NCBI GenBank assembly: GCA_015501585.1
Contig: JADNRY010000008.1
Location: 372,001-436,000, forward strand
DNA: 64,000 nucleotides
Origin: Rhodocollybia butyracea
Lineage: Eukaryota > Basidiomycota > Agaricomycetes > Agaricales > Omphalotaceae
Direction: 5' to 3'
Made by a program: the position numbers and the translations under genes
The notes under the pieces: model-generated
Database searches by the model: none
What the model saw: only the letters and a program-made list of their open reading frames with translations
What the model was told of the DNA's origin: nothing
Part shown: in pieces, positions 30,560 to 41,955 of the stretch
How the letters are laid out: every line of letters begins with the position of its first letter
How positions within the stretch are numbered: position 1 is the first letter of the stretch

Positions 30560-32547
30560 ATGCATCTTCCAGGTCTTCTTGACCGAAGGAGTTCTTGTAT
30601 CGATACCTCAAGCTGCCCACCTGCCTCAATTTGCAGCTGTCCCTCAAATCAACAATGTGTCCTTATCAATGTGTATGTCTCTCTGTGCTTTATCTCTCTC
30701 TTGTTTTTCAGCCAACTTTTATCAGATCTTGCACTTCCTGCGCTTTCTATGAATGCCAGTCTCTCCAAACAAGCACTAGCTCTGGCGGCGGAGTAAGCAC
30801 TGGAGCCGTCGCAGGAGCTGTTGTTGGCTCTTTGGTTTTCCTTGCTTTGGTTTTTGGCCTTTACCTCTGGTATCGTCGAAGCCCGCGCTTCCGTAGCGCT
30901 CCAGCCGCCCTACCAGAAGTCAAAGATGTTCCAGCTCCAGCCTCTGATGTTCTCAACCGGCCAGACCCAATGGAAAAACACTACTCGAATGTGTCTGTTC
31001 CTCCCACTGAGATGAACACCGTTCGCGTATACTCTTCCACGTCAAATTCAACTATTGACCTTGATCCACAATCACGAATCTCTCCTGGCACCACGCGGCA
31101 AACTTCAGTACGCTCCAACCCCTTTGAAGACAATCATTCCATCCAGACTACGGGTACCGAAGGCACAAATGTTATCCCCATCGCACTTGTTACTCCAGAG
31201 TCTCAATCACCTTCTACGGAAGATGTAGTATCTCGCTCCAGTTCTCCTTTACGTCCTCTCCGCAGTCCAGACCTTAACCTGGATCATATCAACGTGTCCC
31301 ACGATTCACTCAAGGACCAATCCGGTAAAGGTTACCCTAATTCTACCATTTCCGGTATCTCGAGAAACTCGTACATGTCTAGTGCTAGTTACTCGAGTGA
31401 AATCCTAAACGAGGCTCCCATGATCATGACTCCCACAAAGGGTGCCGTTCGTCAGGTCCTTGGCGTCGTAAAGGCTGAAATGGTTAATGCACCCAGTCAC
31501 TCTCCAACTAGTTCTGAGGGGTTAAAGCCAAATGCCTCCAAGCCTGTCGTTCGTTCCCCACTGGCAGCATCGTCGTTCGTACCTTCGGACCTTAATTCCA
31601 TTGCGGAAACAGCGTCTTTGTCAGAGGAAGGTGGCATCGCCAACGGCAATGGCAACGGTAATCCGTTCAGCGATAGACATTCAACTCGGACTACATTGGC
31701 TTCTTCTCCAGCAGCGTCCCATACTACATTTGGTGAGGCCTCTCCTGACCCTACCTCCCGCTCGGATTGGACGCCAACAGGTCCTGGCTTACCGTGGGTC
31801 AGAAGCGATGATGACAGCCGTCCTTCGAGTATTAGTACGCAGGCGGGTTCTGTCATTGATATCGCCAATGCCACCCGTGTCAACCTTGGGCTCAGTCAAT
31901 TGAGCAGTGATGCAGGTGCCCAGACCCCCAGGTCTCCCTACCGAACCACCATGGGAAGACTGGTGACCCCGCCTACGTCCGCTCTAAGCGACTTTGAGCA
32001 TCAGCAACAGATAGCAATTGCTCACGCTCAAGCCCAGGCTCGAGCCCAAGGTGGAGGACACGGCCGGAAAACATCTGCGTCATCTGCCATGTCTGGCACA
32101 TCTACCCGCGCAGATTCCATTCTCGAATCATTCCCATTTGTTCCTCCTTCTCCAATCTCAAACCGACCTGCTAGGTCGCCGCCCCTTTCACCCTTGGCAC
32201 AACAAACATTCAAAGTGTCTCCGCCGTCCCCAATGAGCGTCGAAAACTTCCCTGCTACCTCTCAGGACATATCAAGGCTGAGATCAGATAGTGATTTCAC
32301 CCCTCCAAACAGGAAGACTCTTGGGCTGTCCACAGGCTCTCAGCTGTCAACCGCGTCGACTGGCTTGGGATCTTTCCCTTTCCAAATAGACACTGGCAGC
32401 TCGAGAGATTCATCAGCCCCTTCGGCTTTTAATGGGCGCCAACGTGCAAGTCTCGACACCTTGGCCATCACCAGTGATCTGTCGTCGTTCCCGCTTGGGT
32501 TCGACAGAGACAGTGTCACTGTGCCCCTTCCTCGTCGAAATGATTGA
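30560..32547 (+). CDS. OPY2: Opy2-like membrane anchor (HOG/MAPK pathway)
   Basis: Two exons. The N-terminal extracellular part after ATG 30560 is a Cys-rich module with SCIDTSSCPPASICSCPSNQQC joined by splicing to PTFIRSCTSCAFYEC, eight Cys in the pattern of the fungal Opy2 N-terminal domain. A Gly/Ser linker and one transmembrane helix follow (GAVAGAVVGSLVFLALVFGLYLWYRR). The rest, about 560 residues, is a disordered Ser/Thr/Pro-rich tail with SNPFEDNHS and NGNPFSDRHSTRT type motifs, and many SP sites. In yeast, Opy2 recruits Ste50 and the Ste11 kinase to the membrane for osmotic and filamentous signalling. No clear cleaved signal peptide is seen. The motif row in the tail probably contains the adaptor docking site, which I cannot place. 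Confidence 0.8.
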
Positions 32548-33408
32548 GGTTTGTTGAATTTTCCAAGTCATGAGTTTTTTTATTTAACTCATAGCGTCTA
32601 CAATAGCTCCACGAACGATATACTGATGAAATAGGCCTGTAACACTGTACTGACCGTAGCGGGTTTTCTGGACAATTCATTGCTTCCAAGTCGAAAAGTT
32701 TGATTTTTCTAACGATCACGACCGTATCATATCATTTTTCAAGCTGGACTTCCTTTCTTTTTCCAAAAAGGATGGTCAGTCCCTTGGCTATTTTACTTGC
32801 TTGCAAGTCTGGTTTCGTTTACTCCATTCGTCTCGTTCTTACGGGTTGTTCTTTTTCTGGTTGAGGGCTGTGTGTATTTACTTTATTTATACCTTCCTTT
32901 TTTCTGCTTGCCGTGATGCCCTTTTGTTTCTTGTTTTATTATAAACTACAGCCTACCAGTGTTAAATCATACGGTTCATATCGTGAACATAAATTTCTGA
33001 AGCTACTTTCTACTATGCTAGCAACGATTTCTCAAGGTGTTTATCAAGCGAATGTTGCTCCTTTTCAGTTGCTGAGCAGGTACCGTGCTAGATTTGGTGG
33101 GACTAGTGATCTTCTCGAAGATAGATTTAAAATCAGTGACAGACGCTGCAGGAAGCTTCGTGAAACCTATCAGCGACAGTTGAACCAATGTACGAGCTGT
33201 CGTAGAGTCGTTGATTTTGGGACCTTGGAAGCATACAGCTCGAGTTGCTTGTTTTGATGAAATTGCAGAGCCGAGAGTTTTAGGGTTGTTTCTTTGTCAG
33301 AATCTTTGCGTAGAGATTTTTGGGGAAGAGAAAATTAAGAGCGCAGCTCAGAACCATTGCTTTGAGCGCTATCTGATGGACGAGCTGGAAGTCACAAGTG
33401 ATGAAATT
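32548..33408. other. Intergenic, 3' flanks of OPY2 and MED20
   Basis: T-rich sequence after the OPY2 stop, then an unassigned frame at 32913-33257 (plus) with no recognisable motif. Consistent with UTRs of two convergent genes. Confidence 0.45.
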
Positions 33409-34462
33409 TCAAAGAATTCCTTCCGATTTCAGTGCGCCTATAATCAAGAATGCTGAACGACGATCTCTGTCTACGCCAGTCCAATCGCCTCTGCGTGTTG
33501 TCGGTATATCTTCATCTCCATACACGAAAACGTCGTCAGCCTCGCCAGTGGCCTCTTTCTCCTTTGCTTGGGCCACTTCCTTTAAAGTTTTCTCCTCCTC
33601 CTCCCGGTCCCAGAGGACGTCCTCCCACTGCGCATCACTGATTGTTACGGCAACTGTCTTTGCGTCTGGAACGTTGGGCAAAACCGAAGTCAGGAGATTA
33701 GACAAGAGCTCCGAAGTTCCATCAGCTGCTTCCCCGACGTTCAGTGTTGGAAGGGGGAGATATTCGGCCTGTTGGACAATTAGTAACATGTCTAGAATAT
33801 ATCGGCAATCAGGACCTCCAACAACATTCCCTTTATTTCTCCGCCAGTCATAGTTACAATACCTGCTCGAACGAGCCAGTCTGATCCGATACTGAAGACT
33901 GCCCCTTCGATGATGAGCTGATGACCAAAAGTTTGGCCGCGTTGGGCAGTACTACCGCTAGTTGATCCCTGTCGGACAGGAACCCAACGCGCTTTGAGCT
34001 GTGCCAGAAGTTGCTCCAAAGCGCCAGGAGGGTTTAACGTCAGAAAAGTTGTGCGATAGTGAGTAGGCTGAAATGTGGGCGGAGCAGTCTTGTCGATAAT
34101 TGCTTGTACAACGTCTGCACGAGTTGGAGCCAAAGGATCCTCGAGGAGTACAAAAACGTTGTCATACATCTGTAGGGTAAACATGGTACGTTCTGACGGT
34201 ATCTGGAAGCCAGGAGCCTGGGAGAGTGTAGAGCGGTAAGATTTCACGGCCAAGTTCCAAGGTCCCTTGTAGGCACCCTTGAATGGAGGTCAGTCGAGAT
34301 ACACTTGGTCAACGAGTGAAACAGCAGACATTATGGTTTTCCATGATGTTTTTGCTTATGGCCTGCAATCCATCTTGAGGAGCATTAATCCAGCGAGCTA
34401 GACTGATGAAGGTGAAGGCAAGTTGTTTCTCAAGCTAATTTTACTTACCCTGTTAAACCCAT
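33409..34462 (-). CDS. MED20: Mediator complex subunit 20
   Basis: Start at 34462 with a tiny first exon (MGLTG), then LARWINAPQDGLQAISKNIMENH, GAYKGPWNLAVKSYRST, FTLQMYDNVFVLLEDP, FLTLNPPGALEQLLAQLKARW, GHQLIIEGAVFSIGSDWLVRAGIVTMTGGEIKGMLLE and, after an intron, AEYLPLPTL with LLSNLLTSVLP. The paired blocks FLVKVGTVTM-like WLVRAGIVTM and ISVEVEY-like MLLEAEYLP are the core of Med20, a TBP-fold subunit of the Mediator head that contacts Med18 and RNA polymerase II. The C-terminus after about 33650 is a charged extension (EEEEKTLKEVAQAKEKEATGE) not usual in the animal protein. About 300 residues, near fungal norm. Confidence 0.85.
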
Positions 34463-35351
34463 CAACGTTTTGAGAGAACAATGGTAGTGACAGATCACGT
34501 GGAGTGACATTTCGTTTGTTCTTTCGGACGGCGTCTAAGTAATCAATGTTACTATTAGTTAGGTAGACACGGAGGTTTATACTGCGGCTCTAGAAGGCCG
34601 ACATGTAACGACCGGCACCGGCAGATGTCGAAAACACCAAGGAAAAAGACTGAATCCAAACCACTATTTCAATCCCTCGGCAAAGGGCCAAAGGCTGTTT
34701 AGCCTGAGGAAGCCGTATCCGAGCCTCAGACTTCTCCGTCGAAAAGAGGTTGGACTTATGGCAATACTACGCGCTCATCGCCTCTAATACATGTGCAAGG
34801 TGAAAACACCGTCTATCACACCGATTACCTTAACGCTCTCCTTCGCACGAAGCTTCCATGGGCAACTTGTCTGAACATCTTACTGCCCTGAAACGTGCAA
34901 TCCTTCATTCAATGCGCCAGAAGATGAAGACTTCATGGCTAATGATACCGCCATAGAACAACCGAGCGCTTTTTCGCAAAGAAATATAGACCAAGAAGAG
35001 GAAAACAGTTATCTGTTACTTGGTCCCGCGAGGTAGCAGTAAAACACAGATAAATGTTGTCAGATGACTATTACAATAATCCTTCAGAATACTTGATTAT
35101 ATGCGGGGTACGAGTGACGGAAAACAATACTTGTATTTCAAAATGAAAGGAATGTGGTTGATGAAATGAAGGACTCAGTCAGAAGATGCTTGGTAGAAGA
35201 TAGCGAACGATGGGGAAGGAGAGAACGTAGAAAAACCAGACGTGTCAATGCGATACAGAATGACGACTCTTGATAAAAAGACAGTGTTGATGGGAAATTT
35301 CAATCAGCTTCTACATGAGACCTACATTACCCTCCCTAAGGTTTGTACGAG
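34463..35351. other. Intergenic with decayed open frames
   Basis: About 0.9 kb between divergent MED20 and the 3' end of the Ser-rich membrane protein gene. Apart from the frame listed at 34625-34891, the stretch to 35340 contains broken open pieces (for example VSMRYRMTTLDKKTVLMG near 35245) with stops between them. Confidence 0.45.
34625..34891 (+). pseudogene. Decayed coding frame with internal TAG
   Basis: ATG 34625 begins MSKTPRKKTESKPLFQSLG, a plausible protein start. The frame meets a TAG at 34700-34702 after KGPKAV, then stays open for 62 codons (PEEAVSEPQTSPSKRGWTYG, HVQGENTVYHTDYLNALLR) to a TGA at 34889-34891. It could be a dead gene or mobile-element coding piece. I do not recognise the family, and chance openness cannot be excluded. 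Confidence 0.3.
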
Positions 35352-37454
35352 TTAGCAAACAGCTGTCGATTGAGGTTTAACACCAACCTTTGTCCTTGCG
35401 CCTGTACTTGCCCACTCATCCACCTCCTCATTACTCTCCGGTAACGGCGTCAAAACCATCCCATGCTCATACGCCCCAGGCATAGTAGTATCATAATCAT
35501 ACTCACCGTAAGTCTCATATGCACTCAACCTGAAACTTTCCATCCTCACCGTGTCCAACTCAACCAACCCCAGCTCAAACTCGACCGAATGCAAGGGGAC
35601 CAGCCCGTTTTTCTTTAGAATGGATTTTGGGCTTAGTTTGCAGGAGCTCGGTGAGTTTCGAGAATCCACGGATAAGGATTTAGAATGGGCTTGAGTCTGG
35701 CTATGAGCACTGTTGGTACTAATGATAGATCGTGAGTCGGAGGCGACCCTGGCAGCACCGGGGCTGGTAGAACGGGTCCGAAGATTGACGGGTGATCTAG
35801 CTGAATCAGAGCTGCCAGCGGGATTAGGCGTACCAGCGGCACTAGTAAGTTCTTCCAGTGCCTGAGAATCTTTTGGAGAGGCTTTGGAAGACGAGAGAGC
35901 CAAGGCAGAACCTGAACTGGAGATCGAGCGAGAATTCTCAATCAACGCTTTGAAGCTGTTGTCCATGAACAAGCTATCGTCCCAGCGGCTAGTTTCCTCT
36001 ATGAGTTCCTGGATGATCCCTAGCATGGCGTCTGTATCGTCACTTTCCGGTGTTTTCGGGGAAGATTCTGCTGTAACGACGGAAACAGACGTGGTGCGAT
36101 GAGAAACGAATCCGGAGCTGGATGGCTGAGAGACTTGGCGATGAGAACCGGATCGACTGAGCTCTGTCATCGTAGCTGGGACCTGTGAACTTTCAAGTCC
36201 GAGTCCTATTCCCCACGAAGATGGGTAGCCGATGCCCAGGTTGAAATAATTGTGCTTCTTCTCGTTCTCGGAAAGGACCTGTCTATCGGTCGTCAATTCA
36301 GTTGGTGGGTGACTATTACCGCTATGCGCGACAAAGTTGTTCAGATTTGCTTTAACTGAAACTGTGGGAAGCGTCATGTTTCTGAGCGGAGAAGGTCCAA
36401 CGGGAGGACTCTTCCGACTACGAACAGAGGGAGATCGGGTAGGCTTGGATTTTGTACGAAGAACGATAGCAGAGGTTGGGGACAGACGATGAGATGTGGG
36501 CGCCATGTCTAATCCGGCTTCAACGCACACGTCGGTATCGTTCTGTTTGATTGTGGGAGACAAAGCATATGGATACGAAATGTAGCTTCTGCCTTCAGGT
36601 GAACTGATGGAATTTGAAATGTCAGGAAGTGGAGATAGTAGAACTGAAGCTGGCAAAGACGGAAGAGGAGGAACATATGAGCGACTGGACCTTGATCTTG
36701 ACCTAGCATGAGTTAACGAAGAATTGGGCGATGACAATTCAAAGTCAATGAAAGAGGTATGATTTTTGGGCGAAAGAGCCACTGAATTTGCGTGACGACT
36801 TGTGGAGCTTTTGAGACTGGAATGTCTCCTCTTGCGGTCATTGAGGTCGTTATCTGGGCTGACTTGGCGCGTTACGGGAAGTGAATGGCGTCGAGTGGAC
36901 GAGTTTACGTGTATATCAGCTGGATAAGCGGGTGAAGAAGTATAGGAAGGCGCAAGCCGCGAGGCAGCGACTAGAGTATTCGAAAATGCGCGACTTTCTG
37001 CTGTGTTGGGTACTGAATAAAAGCGGGAAGACCGTTTAAGACCGCCAAACTCGCTAATGGAAAATCGCGAAACACGTCGTTGGCTATAGCGAGATTGAAA
37101 TTGAAGCTGGTTTGAACAGATGGAGGGCTCATCGTTTGCGAGCTTTACCCCCGTCTCCCAAGAAGGCGATCCGAAAAGACCGACGAAAAAGGCAGCCCTG
37201 CCAGGTTTTGTGAACTTTTCAGAGTTGTAAAAGAACGAAGAGGAAGAGCGTAAAGAAGAATCCGAAAAGTTGTACGCGACGTGAGTGCGCCTGTATCTCA
37301 TATACAAGACCTTGATGACAAAGAGAATAACGAGGGAAAGAATAACGGCGAGCAAGGCAGCCAGGGCTGTTGTACTGCTGGAAGTGCTTAGGACGTTGAT
37401 AGGGTGCGCAGAAACCATCAATGGGGATAAAAGAATGAGGAAGAGCTTGAACAT
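35352..37454 (-). CDS. Serine-rich single-pass membrane protein, unknown function
   Basis: A single exon of 700 codons. ATG 37454 gives a signal peptide (MFKLFLILLSPLMVSAHP), a very short outside segment (INVLSTSSSTTA), one transmembrane helix (LAALLAVILSLVILFVIKVLYMRY) with basic RRTH after it, and about 640 residues predicted inside the cell. The tail is low complexity, with many SSS runs, SP sites, RSRSRSSRSY and ISSPEGRSYISYPY. It holds a small conserved-looking acidic segment MLGIIQELIEETSRWDDSLFMDNSFK (two pieces, MLGIIQELIEE and TSRWDDSLFMDNSF) and a C-terminal part with SVEFELGLVELDTVRMESFRL split around residues 630-650. No enzyme domain. It looks like a fungal sensor or adaptor protein; the longer frame upstream of this ATG is 5' UTR. 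Confidence 0.75.
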   Translation of the reverse strand: MFKLFLILLSPLMVSAHPINVLSTSSSTTALAALLAVILSLVILFVIKVLYMRYRRTHVAYNFSDSSLRSSSSFFYNSEKFTKPGRAAFFVGLFGSPSWETGVKLANDEPSICSNQLQFQSRYSQRRVSRFSISEFGGLKRSSRFYSVPNTAESRAFSNTLVAASRLAPSYTSSPAYPADIHVNSSTRRHSLPVTRQVSPDNDLNDRKRRHSSLKSSTSRHANSVALSPKNHTSFIDFELSSPNSSLTHARSRSRSSRSYVPPLPSLPASVLLSPLPDISNSISSPEGRSYISYPYALSPTIKQNDTDVCVEAGLDMAPTSHRLSPTSAIVLRTKSKPTRSPSVRSRKSPPVGPSPLRNMTLPTVSVKANLNNFVAHSGNSHPPTELTTDRQVLSENEKKHNYFNLGIGYPSSWGIGLGLESSQVPATMTELSRSGSHRQVSQPSSSGFVSHRTTSVSVVTAESSPKTPESDDTDAMLGIIQELIEETSRWDDSLFMDNSFKALIENSRSISSSGSALALSSSKASPKDSQALEELTSAAGTPNPAGSSDSARSPVNLRTRSTSPGAARVASDSRSIISTNSAHSQTQAHSKSLSVDSRNSPSSCKLSPKSILKKNGLVPLHSVEFELGLVELDTVRMESFRLSAYETYGEYDYDTTMPGAYEHGMVLTPLPESNEEVDEWASTGARTKVGVKPQSTAVC

Positions 37455-37743
37455 TGAGGCAAAAGACGGTGTTGTGCGGCTAGTAAGCGCCTTCTCACCA
37501 TACAACACTTTACAGTTTCTACAGTTTTGCAAAGGTCCCAGTACTTAATTTATTTTCTAAGCCCAAAAGAAATAAAGCATCCAATTTCAAGAACTCTACA
37601 AAGCCTATAATCTAACGAAGCTCTTTCCAGGTACCAGTATCAGGCTCGAACTCTGAAACTTTCTCAATATGATCGTCTTTGCCAAGGTTGCATAAAACCC
37701 TACTAGTGTTATTGGAGAAAGTATCTGGATGCTGCTCCTTCGA

Positions 37744-40700
37744 TCACGGCTTCTTGGGAGGCCTGTACAACTTTAGTAGCAACGAGCTACAAACGACTGA
37801 GACCGAGCTGAAAAGTAGTTAGCAGAGTGCAAATGTCCAGCAGCTAGGTGACGCACGATAAGGCCATAGCAAGTGAAGCCCATACAGGATCGAGACGAAT
37901 ATGGCCTGCTGGGAATATGGCACCTGCGGCAATGGGCAGCGCAGCCATATTATACATCGCAGCCCAGAACTGATGCAGAGAACATGTGTAAAACGACACC
38001 GCCGACTTGGTTGAAAGGTCACTCACAAAGTTGAACTTGATCCTTCGGATAACAGACTGGGAAAGATCAATGAGGTTCATCAATCCATACAGGTCCGAGG
38101 AAAGGAGGATGAAGCTCGCGCTGGAGATGGCGACATCACCTGCAATGCAGAATTGAACAAAAGTGCGAGAGAGGAGAAAAGACTTGATACGCACTACCTG
38201 AGCCTATAGCAATTCCGACGTCGGCAAATGTGAGGGCCTGCGGGTATACGGGTCAGTTGTTGGGTTAATGGAGACGCCGATATGCTTACGGGAGCGTCGT
38301 TAATACCGTCGCCAACCATGGCGACGACAAAATGGTTTTTAGGTACAGTTTTGTCGTCGTTGGCCGCTGAAGGGAGAACAGGGCGACCCCTTTGAAGCCA
38401 TTCTATTTTCTGGGCCTAGATCACAGACAGTCAATAACGAATGGCGCGTAGATTGTGGAGTGAACTCACTTTTTCATGGGGAAGAACACCAGCAATAACA
38501 TTGGAGGATGGTATCCCAACGACTGAAGCGACAGCCAGTGCAGTCTTTTCGTGATCCCCAGAAATCATCCACGGCTCGATGCCTTTTTTAGAAAGCCATG
38601 AGATAACAGCGGATGCCTCGGGCCTGATGATATCGGTGACTCCGAACATAATCAAAAGCTCCCAGAGTTGCGACGCCTGTTGTTGCGCTGCAACAAAAAC
38701 TACACTCTTGGCCTGGGACTTCCAGGTATCAGCTAGATCGCGGAGATCTCGATCGATTGTAATGCCATGCTCTTGCAACCACTCTTCGTTCCCGATGATG
38801 ATTGAGCAGGCAAGTGCTTGAAAAGATCCCTCGAGCCCTCGACCTGCCGTCTCTGAGAACGAACTACCAGACTGGGGTCGAGCATTGTTGACTTCGCAAA
38901 ATTCTCGGATAGATATTGCCAACGGATGAGAGCTTGTGCTCTCGACTTCATCGATCATTCCGAAGATCACCTCCTTGTCCCATTTATCGTTGGCTATGTA
39001 CTTTGCGTCTGAGACTTCGAGCTTTCCTGCAGTGATAGTTCCCGTTTTGTCGAACACGACTACGTCTAACCGAGAGGCTTCTTGGAAAGCTTCACCTCCA
39101 CCTCGAGCGAGGATACCATACTTCGCAGCCAGACCTGTACCCACCTGTGACTATTTTAGAACTTTTCCATGTAATGAGTAGAGCGACGTACAAGCAGGGC
39201 AGTTGGTGCAGCAAGACCTATTCCACACGGGCACGCAATGACGAACACTGCAATTGCAAACTCGAGAGACCAAACAGCTAGAACAGGTGGTTAGGAACGC
39301 GGCAAAATAGCTAATTAGATGTACTTACGCCAACCTCCTACTGCACCACCAAGATAGTCCGCAGGAAGTGCTCCTGATTCCCCCAGTGAAAGCCAGATAA
39401 TCCATGTGATGATGGCTAGTAAAGTTACCACCGGTACGAAGTATCCTGTCACCACATCGGCCAAGCGTTCCATCGGTGCTCGTCGTGTTTGACCCTCTCG
39501 TACAATTTCCATTATATTGTCGAGCCTATAACCGGAGTCGTAAATAGAGCAAACAACAACTGAAAAACCACAAACATTGTTGCTCCGCCTATTTCCACAA
39601 CGCGTATATGGACGACATCACCTCGATTGATGGTTCCAACAAACACCCTATCTCCTTCTTCTTTCTTGACGGGTTTTGACTCTCCAGTCAGGGAGCTTTC
39701 GTCAAAAATCCCCACAGACTCTCCGGGGACAATAATCCCATCTGCGGGCGGGGATGAGCCGTGGGGAACTCGAACGATGTCCCCGAGTTCCAGCAGATCG
39801 ACATGAACACGTTCGGTTTTCCCAAAGCTTGCGTCGGAGTCCCCTTTTCGTTTTTCTGCATCTACGCCAGTGAAAGATGCCTCCGAATTGGAGATATACT
39901 CAGTGAGATCTTCAGACCCTGGTATCAGCAGCAGTGCTTCGGCAGGTTTCAATGAAGCAAGAGCCCCGATGGCATCCGCGGTACGAGCTTTGCTATAAGA
40001 TTCGAGGAACCGGCCTGGTTGACTATTAGAACACGCTTTGAGTGAACAGATTCAATGGCTTACCAAACAACAAGAACATGGTCAGAAGGACTACGGAATC
40101 GAAGTAAGTTGACTGGTCCCCTTGACCATCTGTAGATTTCGGCTGAATTGCAGCCAAAGCAAGAAGTGCAACAGAAGAAAAGTATGCAACAGACACCCCA
40201 GCTGAGACCAACAAGTTCATGCTGCCAAACCGTGTAAGGCGTTTGATGATGGGGACTGTGCTGCCCCTCTTCCACAACGCAATGATTTCTTTGAGACTCC
40301 TCCGATGAAAGAGTCCGGCGCTGTAGAACATGACAGGGGTCGCAAGGAAAAATAGGGCCCACTGGGCTCGAGACGTGTTTCCTGTCCACATAGGTTCCAG
40401 AAAGAAGGCTTTACCTGGATTACCGTTTGGGACAAGAGACATGTAAACAATTGCAATGATGAAAGTAGGTATAGCCGCAATAACTGTGAATAACAAGCGA
40501 AGTAGAAGACCTCGCCGTTCACGCCGCTGGATGTTACGTGACACATCTTCAATAGAGGGTGCATGATGAACGCTGATCTCAAATTCTGGATTGTCAGAAT
40601 GTACTGCCTGTATGATATGTCGAATAGTGAGCAAAGGGGGGTTGGGTTGATATGATATCGTCAAAATGGGGTCATCTTCACTCTGAATTGGCTTTATAAT

Positions 40701-41692
40701 GCTAACGGAACTTAAACGATTCAATGTAGCCATGATCTTCGGCGGACAGTGCCTGCACGATTCAGTTAGTCTCTAGACTACCAAAAATGGCTTGAAGTAC
40801 TTACTGGCAATGCATACCATTCACTTCGAGAGAAATGGTGCGCGTGGTTGTTGGTTCTTTTGCTCTGGTAGACTTGATATTCATAATAGATGCTTCGAAA
40901 CCGCAATCGTCGATAGCCTCGGCGATGGTCCGAGCGATGTCTTCACTCTCCACAGTCGCAGCAGCAGAATTTTCCATGAGATTGACAACAACATCCAACA
41001 CACCAGGAATATCTTTGACAGTATCCGTGATGCTGTTGCTGCAAGATGCACAAGTCATGCCCGCAACCGAAAAGATAACCTAGTAGTAGAATACGGAATG
41101 GGATCAATGTTGACCAGCTGAGTCACTAGTACTAGCACAGACTGACCTTGAATGGTCCCGGGGAACCCGGATCTAAAGAAACTTTCTGGGGCAGTGAATG
41201 ATGCTGTTCGAGCGCAGTTTCTTCGTCCTGACAAAGTTTGCATTGCTGGATATGCTTCGACGTCTTCCCAGAAAGTACGGACGGTCGTTTGTTCAACGTC
41301 GCAGATAAATCTGAAGTTGATTCCGAGACTACGTCGAAACCAGCGTCGGTAATGGCATCCCGTACTGCAGCATGCGACAGCGTGGGCTCATGGTATACCT
41401 TGACCGACTGCAGAACAACAGAGATCTCCACAGTAGAAGGGGGAGGCGAAAGTTTGGCCAGAGTGTCTTCTATGGTTTGCACGCAGCTGTGGAAAAATCA
41501 GGAAAGCGTGTCGGTTTTTGGACTAAAATGTGCATACCTGCTGCAGTGAAGGTTGGAGATATGGACGATGGTAATTCGTTCAGCATCTGCGGCGTTGGAC
41601 ATTGTGCTGGGTTTAGGATAACGATAGTATGACTTGGAAGATCCTTCGACCACAGACGGCCGATTTTTATACGTAGCCATGGATGTCACCAT
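37744..41692 (-). CDS. CCC2: Copper-transporting P1B-type ATPase (Ccc2/ATP7 type)
   Basis: Pumps Cu(I) into the secretory pathway to load multicopper enzymes. About 1,000 residues in about a dozen exons. The N-terminus has three heavy-metal-binding modules: HCSSC (split by an intron near 41480-41537), GMTCASC and GMHCQHC. Membrane helices follow (RGLLLRLLFTVIAAIPTF onward), the actuator loop with FDESSLTGESKPV, the transport motif FVIACPCGIGLAAPTAL, the phosphorylation site VVVFDKTGTITAGK, the P1B signature SSHPLA, the nucleotide region WMISGDHEKTALAVA, and MVGDGINDAPALTFADVGIAIG. The CPC helix and the final YNMAALPIAAG helix define copper specificity in the family. The end is LYRPPKKP, TGA at 37744-37746. 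Every hallmark residue is present. Divergent from VIP1 with 263 bp between start codons. Confidence 0.95.
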
Positions 41693-41955
41693 TATGTACT
41701 ACTGCCAGTACCTTGGGTAGGGTTTGTATGTGTTCAAAAACAGAGAAAGGTTTTTATAATCAAGCTTCTATGGATAAGTCAGAATCACCGTCAGAATGAC
41801 GTGCGAGACATTTTCGCGTCAATTCAAACGACGAGACATTTTTGCGGTCAATTCAAGCGGGCCGAAGCTGAGTCAGTGCACATGGCGCTAATATACATCA
41901 AGTTAGGTGATTCAGGGGCCGCGTCTTTAAGCTTTACCTGTACTTCTCTCATCCT
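41693..41955. promoter_or_regulatory. Shared promoter region CCC2/VIP1
   Basis: 263 bp between divergent start codons. It contains a near-direct repeat of GAGACATTTT(C/T)GCG.TCAATTCAA at about 41806-41856, which may be a regulatory element. No known copper-response site was recognised. Confidence 0.4.

Noticed and set aside
31497..31883. Minus-strand 128-codon frame within OPY2
   Set aside because: Shadow of the Ser-rich OPY2 coding strand, with no motif of its own.
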